A stretch of 61,391 bases of DNA from Gammaproteobacteria bacterium (GTDB lineage Bacteria > Pseudomonadota > Gammaproteobacteria > S144-34), in NCBI GenBank assembly GCA_026989495.1, contig JALSJE010000074.1, positions 1-61,391 on the forward strand. The letters are read 5' to 3'. Positions 1 through 8,919 of the stretch are shown here, piece after piece (positions within the stretch are counted from its first letter, which is position 1; each line of letters starts with the position of its first letter). The notes beneath the pieces are model-generated. The model was given only the letters and a program-made list of their open reading frames with translations. It made no database searches and was not told the DNA's origin. A program made the position numbers and the translations under genes.

Positions 1-150
1 AATCCGCTGCGCGGATTGATCAGCGCGATGGCGCTTCGCGGTCCATTTCGATTTTCCGGTTGTCGTCATGCACTTCCCTGTGCATGGGCCGTCCCGCGGC
101 CGTCCCTGGCCGCGGGAAAGGTCTGAAAAATCGGATTTTTCAGACCTTAT
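1..150 (-). repeat. CPR element copy R1 (truncated by window edge)
   Basis: Copy of the dispersed composite palindromic repeat, read on the minus strand and starting 2 bases after the hom stop codon. In element order it has the AT-cored palindrome at 118-148 (15 bp arms, core CTGAAAAATC), a GC hairpin at 92-117, the CATGCAC/GTGCATG hairpin at 67-86, and the start of the TGATCAATCCG hairpin, cut by base 1. It is the only structure seen that could end the hom transcript, but it has no classical U tract outside the stem. No protein is claimed for the short ORFs crossing it. Confidence 0.85.
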
Positions 151-1473
151 CTACTGTCTGCCGGCATCGAGGGTCTCGAGGCGGATGCGGGTCACTGCGC
201 CGCGCACGCAGCCGAGCGCCTCGATCGCAGCCAGCGCTTCATTCATGTGCCCCTCGCGCACCCGGTGGGTGAGCAGGATGAGCGGCACGTGCTTGGCCCC
301 GGCGCGCGGCTCCTTCTGGATCACGGCCTCGATGCTGATGCCCCGCTCGCCCAGGATGCGCGCCACTTCCGCCAGCACCCCGGGACGGTCGTCCACCTCC
401 ATGCGCAGATAGTAGGCGGTCTCCACCGCCTCCATGGGCAGCACGGGGTGATCGGCGAGGGCGTCGGGCTGGAAAGCCAGGTGCGGGACGCGGTTCTCTG
501 GGTCGGCGGTCATGGTGCGCACCACGTCCACCAGGTCCGCCACCACGGCCGAGGCGGTAGGCTCGGCGCCGGCGCCGGCGCCGTAATAGAGGGTCGGACC
601 CACCGCGTCGCCCATCACCAGCACCGCGTTCATGACGCCGTCCACGTTGGCGATCAGGCGCCGCTCCGGGATCAGCGTAGGGTGCACGCGCAGCTCGATG
701 CCGTCGCCGGCCCGGCGGGCAATGCCGAGGTGCTTGACCCGGTAGCCGAGCTCGCCCGCGTAGGCCACGTCCTCGGCCGTGAGGTGGCTGATGCCTTCGG
801 TGTAGACCTTGTCGAACTGCAGCGGGATGCCGAAGGCGATGGAGGCGAGAATGGTGAGCTTGTGGGCGGCGTCGATGCCTTCCACGTCGAAGGTAGGGTC
901 GGCCTCGGCGTAGCCGCGCGCCTGCGCCTCGGCCAGCACATCGGCGAAGTCGCGCCCGGCGTCACGCATCTCGGTGAGGATGAAGTTGCTGGTGCCGTTG
1001 ATGATGCCCGCCACCCACTCGATGCGGTTGCCGGCCAGGCCCTCGCGCAGGGCCTTGATGATGGGGATGCCGCCCGCCACCGCAGCCTCGAAGGCCACCA
1101 TCACGCCTTTGCGCCGCGCGGCCTCGAAGACCTCGTTGCCATGCAGGGCGATGAGGGCCTTGTTGGCCGTGACCACGTGCTTGCCGTGCTCGAGGGCGGT
1201 GAGCACGAGCGCGCGCGCGGCCTCGGTGCCGCCGATGAGCTCGACCACCACGTCGATGGCGGGGTCGGTCACGAGGCCGCGGGTGTCGCTGTCCACCGCG
1301 ATGCCCTCGGTGGCGCAGGGGCGTGGGCGGTCGGGATCGCGCACTGCCGCCCGCACCACCTCGATGGCGCGCCCGGCGCGTCGCGCGATCTCGTCGGCGT
1401 TACGCCGCAGCACGGTGACGGTGCCGCAGCCGACCGTGCCCAGGCCCAGCAGGCCCACGCGCACCGGGCGCAT
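151..1473 (-). CDS. hom: Homoserine dehydrogenase (monofunctional, ACT domain)
   Basis: Reduces aspartate semialdehyde to homoserine with NAD(P)H, the branch point toward threonine and methionine; cytoplasmic. The 440-residue product opens with the nucleotide-binding loop VGLLGLGTVGCGTV. It carries the family segment LLANKALI-like TANKALIALHG and ends with an ACT regulatory domain (YYLRMEVDDRPGVLAEV) over about the last 85 residues, the usual layout for a monofunctional enzyme under threonine feedback. The start is the ATG that overlaps the upstream aminotransferase stop as ATGA, so the two are translationally coupled. The longer ORF in the track reads back through alaC in another frame and is not used. 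thrC, a frequent neighbour, would lie beyond the window. Confidence 0.96.
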   Translation of the reverse strand: MRPVRVGLLGLGTVGCGTVTVLRRNADEIARRAGRAIEVVRAAVRDPDRPRPCATEGIAVDSDTRGLVTDPAIDVVVELIGGTEAARALVLTALEHGKHVVTANKALIALHGNEVFEAARRKGVMVAFEAAVAGGIPIIKALREGLAGNRIEWVAGIINGTSNFILTEMRDAGRDFADVLAEAQARGYAEADPTFDVEGIDAAHKLTILASIAFGIPLQFDKVYTEGISHLTAEDVAYAGELGYRVKHLGIARRAGDGIELRVHPTLIPERRLIANVDGVMNAVLVMGDAVGPTLYYGAGAGAEPTASAVVADLVDVVRTMTADPENRVPHLAFQPDALADHPVLPMEAVETAYYLRMEVDDRPGVLAEVARILGERGISIEAVIQKEPRAGAKHVPLILLTHRVREGHMNEALAAIEALGCVRGAVTRIRLETLDAGRQ

Positions 1474-2711
1474 CAGCGCGTCCCCCCGACGACCGCGCCC
1501 GCGGCGGCGTCGCGCCGGAACATGGCGCGGATGCCACGAATGGCCTGGCGCGTGCGATGCTCGTTCTCGATCAGGCTGAAGCGCACGTACCCCTCCCCGT
1601 ACTCCCCGAAGCCGACGCCGGGCGAGACCGCCACCTTGGCGTCGGCGAGCAGCTTCTTGGAGAACTCGAGCGAGCCCATGGCGCGGTAGGGCTCCGGGAT
1701 GGGCGCCCACACGAACATGGTTCCCTTGGGCTTCTCCACCGTCCAGCCGAGCGAGCGCAGGCCCTCGCACAGCACGTCGCGCCGGCGCCGGTAGGTCTCG
1801 CGGATCTCGGCCACGCAATCCTGCGGCCCTTCCAGCGCCGTGATCGCGGCTACCTGTATGGGCGTGAACATGCCGTAGTCGAGGTAGGACTTGATGCGCG
1901 CCAGCGCCCCGACCAGCGTGGGGTTGCCGCACATGAAGCCCACGCGCCAGCCCGGCATGTTGTAGCTCTTGGACAGCGAGTAGAACTCCACCGCCACCTC
2001 CTTCGCGCCCGGCACCTGGAGAATGGAAGGGGCCACGTAGCCGTCGAAGGTGAGCTCGGCATAGGCGATGTCGTGGATGATCCAGATGCCGTACTCGCGC
2101 GCCAGCGCCACCGCCCGCTCGAAGAAGCCGAGCTCCACGCAGCGCGTGGTGGGGTTGGCGGGGAAGTTCAGCACCAGCATCCTGGGCCGCGGCCAGGAAT
2201 CCTTGATGGCGCGCTCGACCTCGGCGAAGAAGGTCTCGTCGTCGGTCGCGGGCGTGAGCGGGATGTGGCGGATGTCGGCACCGGCGATGACGAAGCCGTA
2301 GGGGTGGATCGGGTAGGCCGGGTTGGGCACCAGCACCGCGTCGCCCGGCTCCACCGTGGCCAGCGCCAAATGGGCCAGGCCCTCCTTGGAGCCGATGGTG
2401 ACGATGGCCTCGCTCTCCGGATCGAGCTCGACGCCGAAACGGCGTCGGTACCACCCGCAGATGGCGCGCCGCAGCCGCGGTATGCCGCGCGACATGGAGT
2501 AGCGATGGGTGTCGGCGCGCTGGGCGACCTCGACCAGCTTGTCCACGATGTGCTGCGGTGGAGGGCGGTCCGGGTTGCCCATCCCGAAGTCAACGATGTC
2601 CTCGCCGCGCGCGCGGGCGCGCGCCTTCAGCTCGTTGACGATGCTGAAGACATAGGGCGGCAACCGCTTGATTCTTGGGAACTCTTCCGTCACGGGGCTT
2701 TCCGGGGCCAC
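1473..2711 (-). CDS. alaC: Glutamate-pyruvate aminotransferase AlaC
   Basis: PLP-dependent class I/II aminotransferase that interconverts pyruvate plus glutamate with alanine plus 2-oxoglutarate. The 412 residues match E. coli AlaC closely in conserved blocks (RLPPYVF near the N terminus, [26 protein letters not shown]). The PLP lysine is in [15 protein letters not shown]. It is the first gene of an alaC-hom pair with a 4 bp overlap. The start is GTG 2711; an in-frame GTG at 2693 is a real alternative because neither has a strong ribosome site. It is divergent from the Mth938-fold gene across 142 bp. A short inverted repeat GGTAA-acg-TTACC lies just upstream and could be an operator. Related LL-DAP aminotransferases share the fold, but AlaC is the better match. 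Confidence 0.92.
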   Translation of the reverse strand: MAPESPVTEEFPRIKRLPPYVFSIVNELKARARARGEDIVDFGMGNPDRPPPQHIVDKLVEVAQRADTHRYSMSRGIPRLRRAICGWYRRRFGVELDPESEAIVTIGSKEGLAHLALATVEPGDAVLVPNPAYPIHPYGFVIAGADIRHIPLTPATDDETFFAEVERAIKDSWPRPRMLVLNFPANPTTRCVELGFFERAVALAREYGIWIIHDIAYAELTFDGYVAPSILQVPGAKEVAVEFYSLSKSYNMPGWRVGFMCGNPTLVGALARIKSYLDYGMFTPIQVAAITALEGPQDCVAEIRETYRRRRDVLCEGLRSLGWTVEKPKGTMFVWAPIPEPYRAMGSLEFSKKLLADAKVAVSPGVGFGEYGEGYVRFSLIENEHRTRQAIRGIRAMFRRDAAAGAVVGGTR

Positions 2712-2724
2712 GCCGTCCGAAGCG

Positions 2725-2847
2725 GTAAACGTTACCCGCGCGCGCGCCGGCCCGCAAGGGCTCGGGCCGGCTCAGGCAGCGGCGTGCAGGGCCGCGGCCT
2801 CCCGCGCGCGCCGTGGCGTTGCCTGTGCGCGGGGGCGGGGCTAAGGT
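2725..2847. promoter_or_regulatory. Divergent control region alaC / Mth938 gene
   Basis: For the plus-strand gene a candidate sigma70 promoter is TTGCCT (2819-2824), a 17 bp spacer and TAAGGT (2842-2847), 6 bases before its ATG. For alaC the only notable signal is the inverted repeat GGTAA-acg-TTACC about 15 bases upstream of its start. Both are read by eye; no footprint or start-site data support them. Confidence 0.35.
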
Positions 2848-2853
2848 GGCAGC

Positions 2854-3231
2854 ATGAAGTTCAGCCTCGATATCCCGGACTTCGCCTGCCCCATCCGGGC
2901 CTACGCGCCCGGGCGGGTGACCATCGGCGAGGAGACCGTCACGCGCAGCGTGGTGGTGCTGCCGGACCGGCTGCTGCCGGACTGGCCGCCGCGCCGCCCG
3001 GAGGAGCTCACCCGCGAGCGCCTGCTCGCGCTCGCCGAGCTCGAGGTCGAGGTGCTGCTCATCGGCACCGGCGAGCGGCTGCGCTTCCCGGACCCGCGGG
3101 CGCTCGCCGAGCTCACCGCGCGGGGGGTGGGCGTGGAGGTGATGGACACGCCTGCGGCCTGCCGTACCTTCAACATCCTCGCCACCGAGGGGCGCCGCGT
3201 GGCCGCCGCCCTCATCATCTGGAAGGGCTGA
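2854..3231 (+). CDS. Mth938-like domain (DUF498 family) protein
   Basis: Small 125-residue protein of the Mth938/NDUFAF3 fold, a widespread family of unclear biochemical role; relatives in mitochondria help complex I assembly. Family marks are GTGERLRFPDP in the middle and MDTPAACRTFNILATEGRR toward the C terminus. The start is the ATG that leaves the usual N terminus (MKFSLDIPDF) and sits behind a candidate promoter. The last residues and the TGA stop lie inside the left arm of CPR copy R2, so the repeat appears to supply the end of the reading frame (WKG then stop). It is convergent with rpoS, with R2 between them. Confidence 0.9.
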   Translation: MKFSLDIPDFACPIRAYAPGRVTIGEETVTRSVVVLPDRLLPDWPPRRPEELTRERLLALAELEVEVLLIGTGERLRFPDPRALAELTARGVGVEVMDTPAACRTFNILATEGRRVAAALIIWKG

Positions 3232-3395
3232 AAAATCGCGATTTTTCAGCCCTTCCCCGCGGCAAGCGAGGCCGCGGGACGGCCCATGCACAGGGATGTG
3301 CATGACGACTCAAGGAAAATCAGGATGGACCGCGAAGCACCTCAGCGCTGATCAATCCGCGCAGCGGATTGATCAGCGTTTCCATCAGAGTTTCC
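3221..3395 (+). repeat. CPR element copy R2 (most complete single copy)
   Basis: Palindrome 1 is perfect over 36 bp (3221-3256, 18 bp arms, core CTGAAAAATCG/CGATTTTTCAG) and contains the stop codon of the preceding gene at 3229-3231. A GC hairpin (CCCGCGGC/GCCGCGGG) follows to about 3280, then CATGCAC-AGGGAT-GTGCATG at 3285-3304. The terminal module is 3314-3383, starting GGAAAATC, holding a 14 bp-arm hairpin (3346-3378, CGCTGATCAATCCG with loop CGCAG) and ending GTTTCC, with an extra ATCAGAGTTTCC after it. Placed between convergent genes, it could end transcripts from both sides. Confidence 0.9.
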
Positions 3396-3455
3396 ATCTG
3401 ACGCGAGGCGTCCTCCCGGATCCAATCACGTCGAGGCCGGAACGTCGCCCGCGGG

Positions 3456-4484
3456 CTATTCGAACAGCGTGTCGCCGGAGAAGCCCTCGCTCTCGAGGAT
3501 CTCGCGCAGGCGCCGCAGCGCATCCATCTGGATCTGGCGCACACGCTCGCGCGTGACGCCGATCTCGTTGCCCACCTCCTCCAGCGTGGAGCGCTCATGG
3601 CCGCGCAGGCCGAAGCGCCGTTCCACCACCGCGCGCTGCTTGTCGTTGAGCTTGGACAGCCAGTGCTCCAGGTTCGCCTGCAGGTCCTCGTCCTGGAGCA
3701 GGTCGGCCGGGTCGGGATTGTTCTCGTCCGGGATGGCATCGAGCAGGAGGCGGTCCTCGTCCTCGCCGATGGGCGAGTCCACGGAAGCGATGCGCTCGGT
3801 GAGCGCCAGCAGGCGGCGCACGTCCTCCACCGGCCGGCCCAGCTCGGCGGCGATCTCCTCGGGGGTGGGCTCGCGCTTGAGCCGCTGGGCCAGCCGCCGC
3901 GAGGCGCGCAGGTAGGCATTGACCTCCTTGACCACGTGGATCGGCAGCCGGATGGTGCGGGTCTGGTTCATGATGGCCCGCTCGATGGTCTGGCGGATCC
4001 ACCAGGTGGCGTAGGTGGAGAAGCGGAAACCGCGCTCCGGATCGAACTTTTCCACGGCGCGGATGAGGCCGAGGTTGCCTTCCTCGATGAGGTCCAGCAG
4101 CGCGAGCCCGCGGTTGAGGTAACGCTTGGCGATCTTGACCACCAGGCGCAGGTTGCTCTCGATCATGCGTTTGCGCGCGGCCTCGTCGCCCTGCTGGGCG
4201 AGGCGTGCGTAGTGGACTTCCTCCTCGGGGGTAAGCAGCGGCGAGTAGCCGATCTCGCTGAGGTAGAGGCGGGTGGCGTCGAGCTGATCGTCCGGGATCT
4301 CGCTGGCCGTGAGCACCGCCTCCTCCTCGTCGCCGGAGGCGAGCGCGTCCCCCTCCAGCGCGGCCTCCGGCGCCTCGGGCTCCCGCAGCGGCGCCGGCTC
4401 CTCGCCCGCCGGCGGGACCTGATCCTCGGGCGACGCCGCGCCGTTGCCCTTGCCGCGGCGCGTGCGGCCTCCACGCCTGGCCAT
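3456..4484 (-). CDS. rpoS: RNA polymerase sigma factor RpoS
   Basis: Stationary-phase and general stress sigma factor (sigma-38) that redirects core RNA polymerase. The 342 residues (330 in E. coli) have a variable, charged first 80 residues. Region 1.2/2 follows ([15 protein letters not shown]), then the DNA-melting segment ([19 protein letters not shown]), region 3, and the region 4.2 helix-turn-helix ([19 protein letters not shown]). The motif [11 protein letters not shown] is typical of RpoS. It follows nlpD by 31 bp, as in most gammaproteobacteria, where rpoS promoters usually lie inside nlpD. It is the last gene of the long minus-strand run and ends against CPR copy R2. The Arg-rich then Glu-rich N terminus is longer than usual. 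Confidence 0.97.
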   Translation of the reverse strand: MARRGGRTRRGKGNGAASPEDQVPPAGEEPAPLREPEAPEAALEGDALASGDEEEAVLTASEIPDDQLDATRLYLSEIGYSPLLTPEEEVHYARLAQQGDEAARKRMIESNLRLVVKIAKRYLNRGLALLDLIEEGNLGLIRAVEKFDPERGFRFSTYATWWIRQTIERAIMNQTRTIRLPIHVVKEVNAYLRASRRLAQRLKREPTPEEIAAELGRPVEDVRRLLALTERIASVDSPIGEDEDRLLLDAIPDENNPDPADLLQDEDLQANLEHWLSKLNDKQRAVVERRFGLRGHERSTLEEVGNEIGVTRERVRQIQMDALRRLREILESEGFSGDTLFE

Positions 4485-4515
4485 GCCCTCCTCCTCGGTG
4501 GTCCGGCGGACCGCC

Positions 4516-5313
4516 TCAGCGCCGCGGCAACAGCCGCAGGGGATCCACGGGCCGGCCGTTGCGACGGATCTCGAAGTGCAGCAGCGCCGTGCCCTTCCCG
4601 TCGCGGCCCATGTCGGCGATGCGCTGCCCCGCGCGAACCTGCTCGCCTTCCTTCACCCGCAGCCGGCTGTTGTGGCCGTAGGCGCTGAGCCAGGTCTCGT
4701 CGTGCTTGATGATGATAAGCTTGCCGTATCCGACAAGTCCACTTCCGCTGTAGACCACGCGCCCATCGGCGGCGGCGCGCACGCCCTGCCCGTAGCGGCC
4801 GCCGATGGCGATGCCCTTCTTGCCCGGGGTGTTCGGATCGAAGCGCCTGATCACTTTCCCGGAGGTGGGCCAACGCCACGCGATGCGCCGGGCGGGCACC
4901 GCCTGGCCGCGCGGCTGCCCGGTCGCGGCGCGCCGGGCGCGCCGCTCGGGCCGTGGCGCGGGGCGGCGGGCCGTTGCCGGTGTGCTGCGCCGCGCGCGAC
5001 GGGGCGGGGGGCTCACGCGCAGGCGCTGGCCCGGATGGATGCGGTAGGGCGGGCGCAGGCCGTTCCACCGCGCCACCGCGCGCCAGTCACGACCATGCCG
5101 CCAGGCGATGCTGTAAAGGGTCTCGCCGCGGCGCACCACATGGTAGGTGGCGCGCCGCACGCTCCGTTGCGCGGGCACGACGCGCGCCTCGCGGTGGCGG
5201 TGCGCGTGGGGCTCGTCCACCGGCGCGCGGGCCGCGCCGCCCGCGCAGCCGGCGGCGAGCGCCGCCAGCGCCACCAACGCCCAGAGGGCTTTCGGCTCAG
5301 GCGTCCGCACCAC
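4516..5313 (-). CDS. nlpD: Murein hydrolase activator NlpD (LysM + degenerate M23)
   Basis: Outer-membrane lipoprotein that in the family activates amidase AmiC at the division septum. The 265-residue product has a short hydrophobic signal ending in a lipobox ([10 protein letters not shown] type, LAAGC), a LysM domain ([21 protein letters not shown]) at about 60-105, and a C-terminal M23/LytM domain. The first zinc-binding His/Asp pair is absent ([11 protein letters not shown] in that position) although a late HFE remains, so it is probably non-catalytic, as expected for NlpD. The start is GTG 5313 (or GTG 5310), overlapping yqaA by about 17 bases. The longer track ORF upstream belongs to the yqaA region in another frame. 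It directly precedes rpoS. Confidence 0.93.
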   Translation of the reverse strand: MVRTPEPKALWALVALAALAAGCAGGAARAPVDEPHAHRHREARVVPAQRSVRRATYHVVRRGETLYSIAWRHGRDWRAVARWNGLRPPYRIHPGQRLRVSPPPRRARRSTPATARRPAPRPERRARRAATGQPRGQAVPARRIAWRWPTSGKVIRRFDPNTPGKKGIAIGGRYGQGVRAAADGRVVYSGSGLVGYGKLIIIKHDETWLSAYGHNSRLRVKEGEQVRAGQRIADMGRDGKGTALLHFEIRRNGRPVDPLRLLPRR

Positions 5314-5890
5314 GCCAGAAGAGCCAGGCGAGCACGGCGAGCGCCACCGTGGCCCAGCCGATACGCTCCACGTGCCGGCGCACCCAGGGCACGGCGCGCG
5401 GTCCGGCCCAGGCGGCCAGCCCCGCCACCAGCCAGAAGCGCAAGCCCCGCCCCGCGAGCGAGGCGAGCAGGAAGGGCGCGAGCGGCATCGCCGCAGCACC
5501 CGCCGAGAGCGTGAAGACCTTGTACGGGATGGGCGAGAACCCCGCGAGCAGCACCGCCCACACGCCCCAGCGCGCGAACCAGGCCTGCGCCTCGAGATAG
5601 GCGGGCCAGTAGCCCGCGCGCTGCACCCACGGCGCCACCGCCTCCATGGCGTAGTGGCCGATCAGCCAGCCGGCGAGCCCTCCCGCCACGGAGGCCGCCG
5701 TCGTGATCAGCGCGTAGCGCCAGGCGCGATCCGGCCGCGCCACGGCCATGGGCATCAGCATGGCATCGGGCGGCACCGGAAAGAACGAGGACTCGGCGAA
5801 GCTGAGCGCGGCGAGCCACCAGGGCGCATGCCGGTGACGTGCCCCGCGCATCACCCAGTCCATGAGGGCGCCGAACAGCCCGCGTCTCAC
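5297..5890 (-). CDS. yqaA: YqaA family membrane protein (SNARE-associated/VTT type)
   Basis: Predicted inner-membrane protein of the DedA-related YqaA family; no reaction is established for this member. The 197 residues hold several hydrophobic segments, the conserved FPVPPDAMLMPMA near residue 35, and the re-entrant-type motif FSPIPYKVFTLSAGA in the C-terminal half, both characteristic of the VTT superfamily. The start chosen is GTG 5890, which overlaps the pcm stop as GTGA. An internal ATG at 5863 is the alternative. It lies between pcm and nlpD, where E. coli has no gene, and is probably co-transcribed with both. Confidence 0.9.
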   Translation of the reverse strand: MRRGLFGALMDWVMRGARHRHAPWWLAALSFAESSFFPVPPDAMLMPMAVARPDRAWRYALITTAASVAGGLAGWLIGHYAMEAVAPWVQRAGYWPAYLEAQAWFARWGVWAVLLAGFSPIPYKVFTLSAGAAAMPLAPFLLASLAGRGLRFWLVAGLAAWAGPRAVPWVRRHVERIGWATVALAVLAWLFWRGADA

Positions 5891-6552
5891 TCGGCACCCC
5901 CCCGCCAGGGCACGAAGCTCGCCGGCTCCACCGGCTCGGCCGTCCAGCCGTGCGGCCCACGCGTGACCACCGTGAGGGCCTGCCGCCCGCCGGGCACGCC
6001 GAGCGGCCCCACGAGACGCCCGGCGGGGGCGAGCTGCGCGAGCAGCGCGGGCGGGGGCTCGGGCACGGCGGCCGTGAGCAGGATGGCGTCGAAGGGCGCC
6101 CGCGCGGGCCAACCCTCCGCCCCGTCGCCGTGGCGGGCGCGGATGTTGTAGAGCGCGAGCGCGCGCCAGCGCGGCCGCGCACGGCGCAGCAGCGGCATGA
6201 GGCGCTCGATGGTGCAGACCTCCTCCACCAGCAGAGCGAGCACCGCGGCCTGGTAGCCCGTGCCGGTGCCGATCTCCAGCACGCGCCGCGGCCCGCCCGC
6301 CAGCACCAGCTCGCTCATGCGTGCCACCGTGTAGGGCTGGGAGAGGGTCTGGCCGTGGCCGATGGGCAGCGCCGTGTCCTCGTAGGCGCGGCTCGCCAGC
6401 GCTTCGTCCACGAACAGGTGGCGTGGCAGCCGCGCCATGGCGGCGAGCACACGCTCGTCGCGGATGCCCTGGCGGCGCAGGCGCGCCACCATGCGCTCGC
6501 GCGTGCGGCGCGAGGTCATGCCCAGCCCGAGCTGCGGGGGGCCTGCGCTCAT
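5887..6552 (-). CDS. pcm: Protein-L-isoaspartate O-methyltransferase
   Basis: Methylates abnormal L-isoaspartyl residues with S-adenosylmethionine, starting repair of aged proteins; cytoplasmic. The 221 residues (208 in E. coli) include the substrate region [20 protein letters not shown], the [10 protein letters not shown] segment and the SAM-binding motif [17 protein letters not shown] at about residue 90. The start ATG overlaps the surE stop (ATGA), and its own stop overlaps yqaA (GTGA), giving a tightly coupled surE-pcm-yqaA-nlpD-rpoS series that fits stationary-phase survival functions. Confidence 0.97.
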   Translation of the reverse strand: MSAGPPQLGLGMTSRRTRERMVARLRRQGIRDERVLAAMARLPRHLFVDEALASRAYEDTALPIGHGQTLSQPYTVARMSELVLAGGPRRVLEIGTGTGYQAAVLALLVEEVCTIERLMPLLRRARPRWRALALYNIRARHGDGAEGWPARAPFDAILLTAAVPEPPPALLAQLAPAGRLVGPLGVPGGRQALTVVTRGPHGWTAEPVEPASFVPWRGGAE

Positions 6553-7298
6553 CGCAGCGCCTCCACCCAGCGGGAGACGGTCTCGAGGGCGGAGTAGCGC
6601 GTGAGGTCCACCTGGATGGGCGTGATGGAGACACGCCCATGGCGTATGGCGTGGAAGTCCGTGCCGGGGCCCGCGTCCTGCTCCGCGCCGGGCGGGCCCA
6701 CCCAGTAGATGGGGCGGCCGCGCGGGTCGGTGTCGCGCACGATGGGCTCGGAGCGGTGGCGGTGGCCGAGGCGCGTGGCCTCGAAGCCGCCGAGCGCCTC
6801 CCACGGCAGATCCGGCACGTTCACGTTGAGTATGGTATCGGCGGGAACGGGATCGGCGAGCACGCGCTCGACCAGCCGCACGGCGACCTCGGCGGCGGTC
6901 TCATAGTGGCGCGGCCGGTGGGAGACCACGGAGATCGCGATGGCCGGCCGCCCCAGGAAGCGCCCCTCCATGGCCGCGGCCACGGTCCCCGAGTAGAGCA
7001 CGTCGTCGCCCAGGTTGGCGCCGGCGTTGATGCCCGAGACGACCATGTCGGGCTCGTGGTCGAGCAGACCCGTGATGGCCAGGTGCACGCAGTCGGTGGG
7101 CGTGCCCTGCACGCGGATGAAGCCGTTCTCCATCACCTCCGCCCGGATGGGGTCGTCCAGGGTGAGGGAGTTGCTCGCCCCGCTGCGGTCGCGGTCCGGG
7201 GCGACCACGGTGACCTCGGCGATGCGGCCGAGGGCCTCGGCCAGGATGCGGATGCCCGGGGCGCCGTAGCCGTCGTCGTTGCTGACCAGGATGCGCAT
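6549..7298 (-). CDS. surE: 5'/3'-nucleotidase SurE
   Basis: Metal-dependent nucleoside monophosphate phosphatase acting in nucleotide salvage and stationary-phase survival. The 249 residues (253 in E. coli) start [15 protein letters not shown], with the metal-binding Asp pair at residues 8-9. [12 protein letters not shown] and the [14 protein letters not shown] loop complete the active site. The ORF track extends 74 codons upstream, but that part overlaps the divergent smr gene and lacks homology, so ATG 7298 is used. Because smr lies head-to-head upstream, surE cannot be simply co-transcribed with truD and needs its own promoter in the 73 bp gap. Confidence 0.97.
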   Translation of the reverse strand: MRILVSNDDGYGAPGIRILAEALGRIAEVTVVAPDRDRSGASNSLTLDDPIRAEVMENGFIRVQGTPTDCVHLAITGLLDHEPDMVVSGINAGANLGDDVLYSGTVAAAMEGRFLGRPAIAISVVSHRPRHYETAAEVAVRLVERVLADPVPADTILNVNVPDLPWEALGGFEATRLGHRHRSEPIVRDTDPRGRPIYWVGPPGAEQDAGPGTDFHAIRHGRVSITPIQVDLTRYSALETVSRWVEALR

Positions 7299-7358
7299 CG
7301 GCCCCGCTATGGTAGCGCAGACCCAGACCCAGGCGCGGACCGCACCGCCGACGGCAGC

Positions 7359-7364
7359 TATACT
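7359..7364 (+). promoter_or_regulatory. Candidate -10 box of the smr gene
   Basis: TATACT lies only 7 bases upstream of the smr ATG, so a transcript from it would start at or next to the start codon and be nearly leaderless. The -35 position (around 7336-7341) is a poor match. No Shine-Dalgarno sequence precedes the ATG, which fits a leaderless mRNA. Confidence 0.4.
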
Positions 7365-7371
7365 TCGCAAC

Positions 7372-7899
7372 ATGGCCGCACGGGACGAAAGGACGCTTTT
7401 CAGGGAGGTGGTGGGGCCGGTGCGCCCGGTGCGCTGCGACCGCGTGCCGGCACGCCCCCCGCCGCCGCCGCCCGTGGCCCGCAGCCGCCGCGCCGCCGAG
7501 CGCGAGGTGATCGAGGCCATGGGGCGCGCGGTGCCCGACGCCGACGTGCTCGCGGGCGGCGAGACGCTCTGGTACGCCCGCCCGGGAATTCAGGAACGGG
7601 TGCTGCGCAAGCTCCGCCGCGGGCAGCTCGCCGTGCGCGCCGAGCTCGACCTGCACGGGATGACGGTGCCGATGGCGAAGGCGGCGCTGGCGAGCTTCAT
7701 CGAGCGAGCGCGCGCCGCCGACCTGCGCTGCGTGCGCATCGTCCACGGCAAGGGGCTGCGCTCCGGCAGCCGCGGTCCCGTGCTGCGCGCCCAGGTCGGC
7801 CGCTGGCTCCAGCGGCGCGACGACGTCCTCGCATTCTGCTCGGCCCGGCCCGCCGACGGCGGCAGCGGCGCCCTCTACGTGCTGCTCGCCCGGCGCTAA
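7372..7899 (+). CDS. Smr domain protein (SmrA/SmrB-like nuclease)
   Basis: Small MutS-related domain protein. E. coli members are endonucleases, and SmrB cuts mRNA in collided ribosomes; which role applies here is not shown. The 175 residues have a basic, proline-rich N-terminal tail beginning [16 protein letters not shown]. The Smr core follows from about residue 90, with the LDLHGMTV and [15 protein letters not shown] motifs. The start is ATG 7372; the longer GTG-initiated track ORF would overlap surE. It lies antiparallel inside an otherwise continuous truD-surE operon and ends 13 bp from the truD stop, with convergent transcription. Confidence 0.88.
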   Translation: MAARDERTLFREVVGPVRPVRCDRVPARPPPPPPVARSRRAAEREVIEAMGRAVPDADVLAGGETLWYARPGIQERVLRKLRRGQLAVRAELDLHGMTVPMAKAALASFIERARAADLRCVRIVHGKGLRSGSRGPVLRAQVGRWLQRRDDVLAFCSARPADGGSGALYVLLARR

Positions 7900-7912
7900 G
7901 CCGTCCGTCGGC

Positions 7913-8917
7913 CTACGCATCCTCGCTCTGGGCCAGCTCGCGCACGAGGGCCGTGGCGTAGGCGCCGCGGGGGAGCGTCGTCTCGAGCCGCAGCGTGTCC
8001 TCGCCCTCCCAGGACCAGGCCAGCGCCATCGGACGCAGGACCAGGGCGCGGCGCTCGGCGCGCAGGCCGGCGGCCTCCAGGTGAGGCGCCCAGGGGCCGT
8101 GCAGGGCCGCCACGGCGCGCTCCAGGGCGCCTGCCGCGCCCGTGGCGCGGGTCCCGCCACGGCCCCAGAGCGGGCCCGAGGGCAGCGCGTCCGGTGCGCC
8201 GGTCCCCGCGCGCCAGCGCCCGCCCGCGCGCACCGGCTCCTCGCCCGGCAGCATGCGCGCCCAGCAGCCACCCCAGACACGCTCGGCGAGCACGGCGTTG
8301 TAGAGCGCCGCGCGCAGGGCCGAGAGCCACAGCCCACGCTCGAGGCGGTGGCGCGGCCGCAGCCGGCCGGCGGCCCAGGCCGCCGCGCGCGCCAGGCCAC
8401 CACGGGCGAAGCGCTGCGGCCCGAACCAGTTGGGGACGCCCTCGGCGGCGATGCGTTCGAGCCGCGCCTCCGCGGCCACGCGGTCGCCCCCGACCGCGCG
8501 CAGACGCAGCACGAAGCGGTTGCCGCGCAGCGCCCCCGGGCGCAGGCGCCGGCCATGGCGGTGGACCTCGAGCACCTCGAGCCCCGCATCGCTCAGGCTG
8601 TCCGGTGCCGGGCAGCCCGCGCCCGCGCCTACGCGCACGCTCAGCCACTGCTCCGCCACGGCCGCCGTGTCCTTGAGCCCCGCCCAGCCGACCTCGCGTG
8701 GGGCCACCCCCAGCCGCGCCGCCAGCCGCCGGGCGGCCTCCCGGGTGCCGATGCCGCGCTTGCGCACGCGGGCGAGCAGGTGCTCGCCGCGCCCGTCCGG
8801 GTGGAAGGCGGGGAGCTCGATGACCACGAAGTCTTCGGGCACGGTGCGCAGGCGCGCGCGCAGCGGGGGCGCGCCCCAGGCCCGCGGCAGGCCGCGCCAC
8901 CATGCCGCGGCGTCCAT
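7913..8917 (-). CDS. truD: tRNA pseudouridine(13) synthase TruD
   Basis: Converts uridine 13 to pseudouridine in tRNA-Glu and others. The 334 residues (349 in E. coli) include PEDFVVIELPAF near residue 28, the catalytic-aspartate motif GWAGLKDTAAVAEQW, RNRF-like GALRGNRFVLRLR and GVPNWFGPQRFARGG. The start is ATG 8917, 2 bases after the ispF stop; the longer ORF in the track is the ispF region in another frame. It is co-transcribed with ispD and ispF. Downstream it meets the convergent smr gene rather than running into surE as in E. coli. Confidence 0.95.
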   Translation of the reverse strand: MDAAAWWRGLPRAWGAPPLRARLRTVPEDFVVIELPAFHPDGRGEHLLARVRKRGIGTREAARRLAARLGVAPREVGWAGLKDTAAVAEQWLSVRVGAGAGCPAPDSLSDAGLEVLEVHRHGRRLRPGALRGNRFVLRLRAVGGDRVAAEARLERIAAEGVPNWFGPQRFARGGLARAAAWAAGRLRPRHRLERGLWLSALRAALYNAVLAERVWGGCWARMLPGEEPVRAGGRWRAGTGAPDALPSGPLWGRGGTRATGAAGALERAVAALHGPWAPHLEAAGLRAERRALVLRPMALAWSWEGEDTLRLETTLPRGAYATALVRELAQSEDA

Positions 8918-8919
8918 GC

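Noticed and set aside
4516-5313. NlpD as an active endopeptidase
   Set aside because: The first His/Asp zinc-binding motif of M23 is absent, so it is annotated as an activator; the M23 gene at 59818 has complete ligands.
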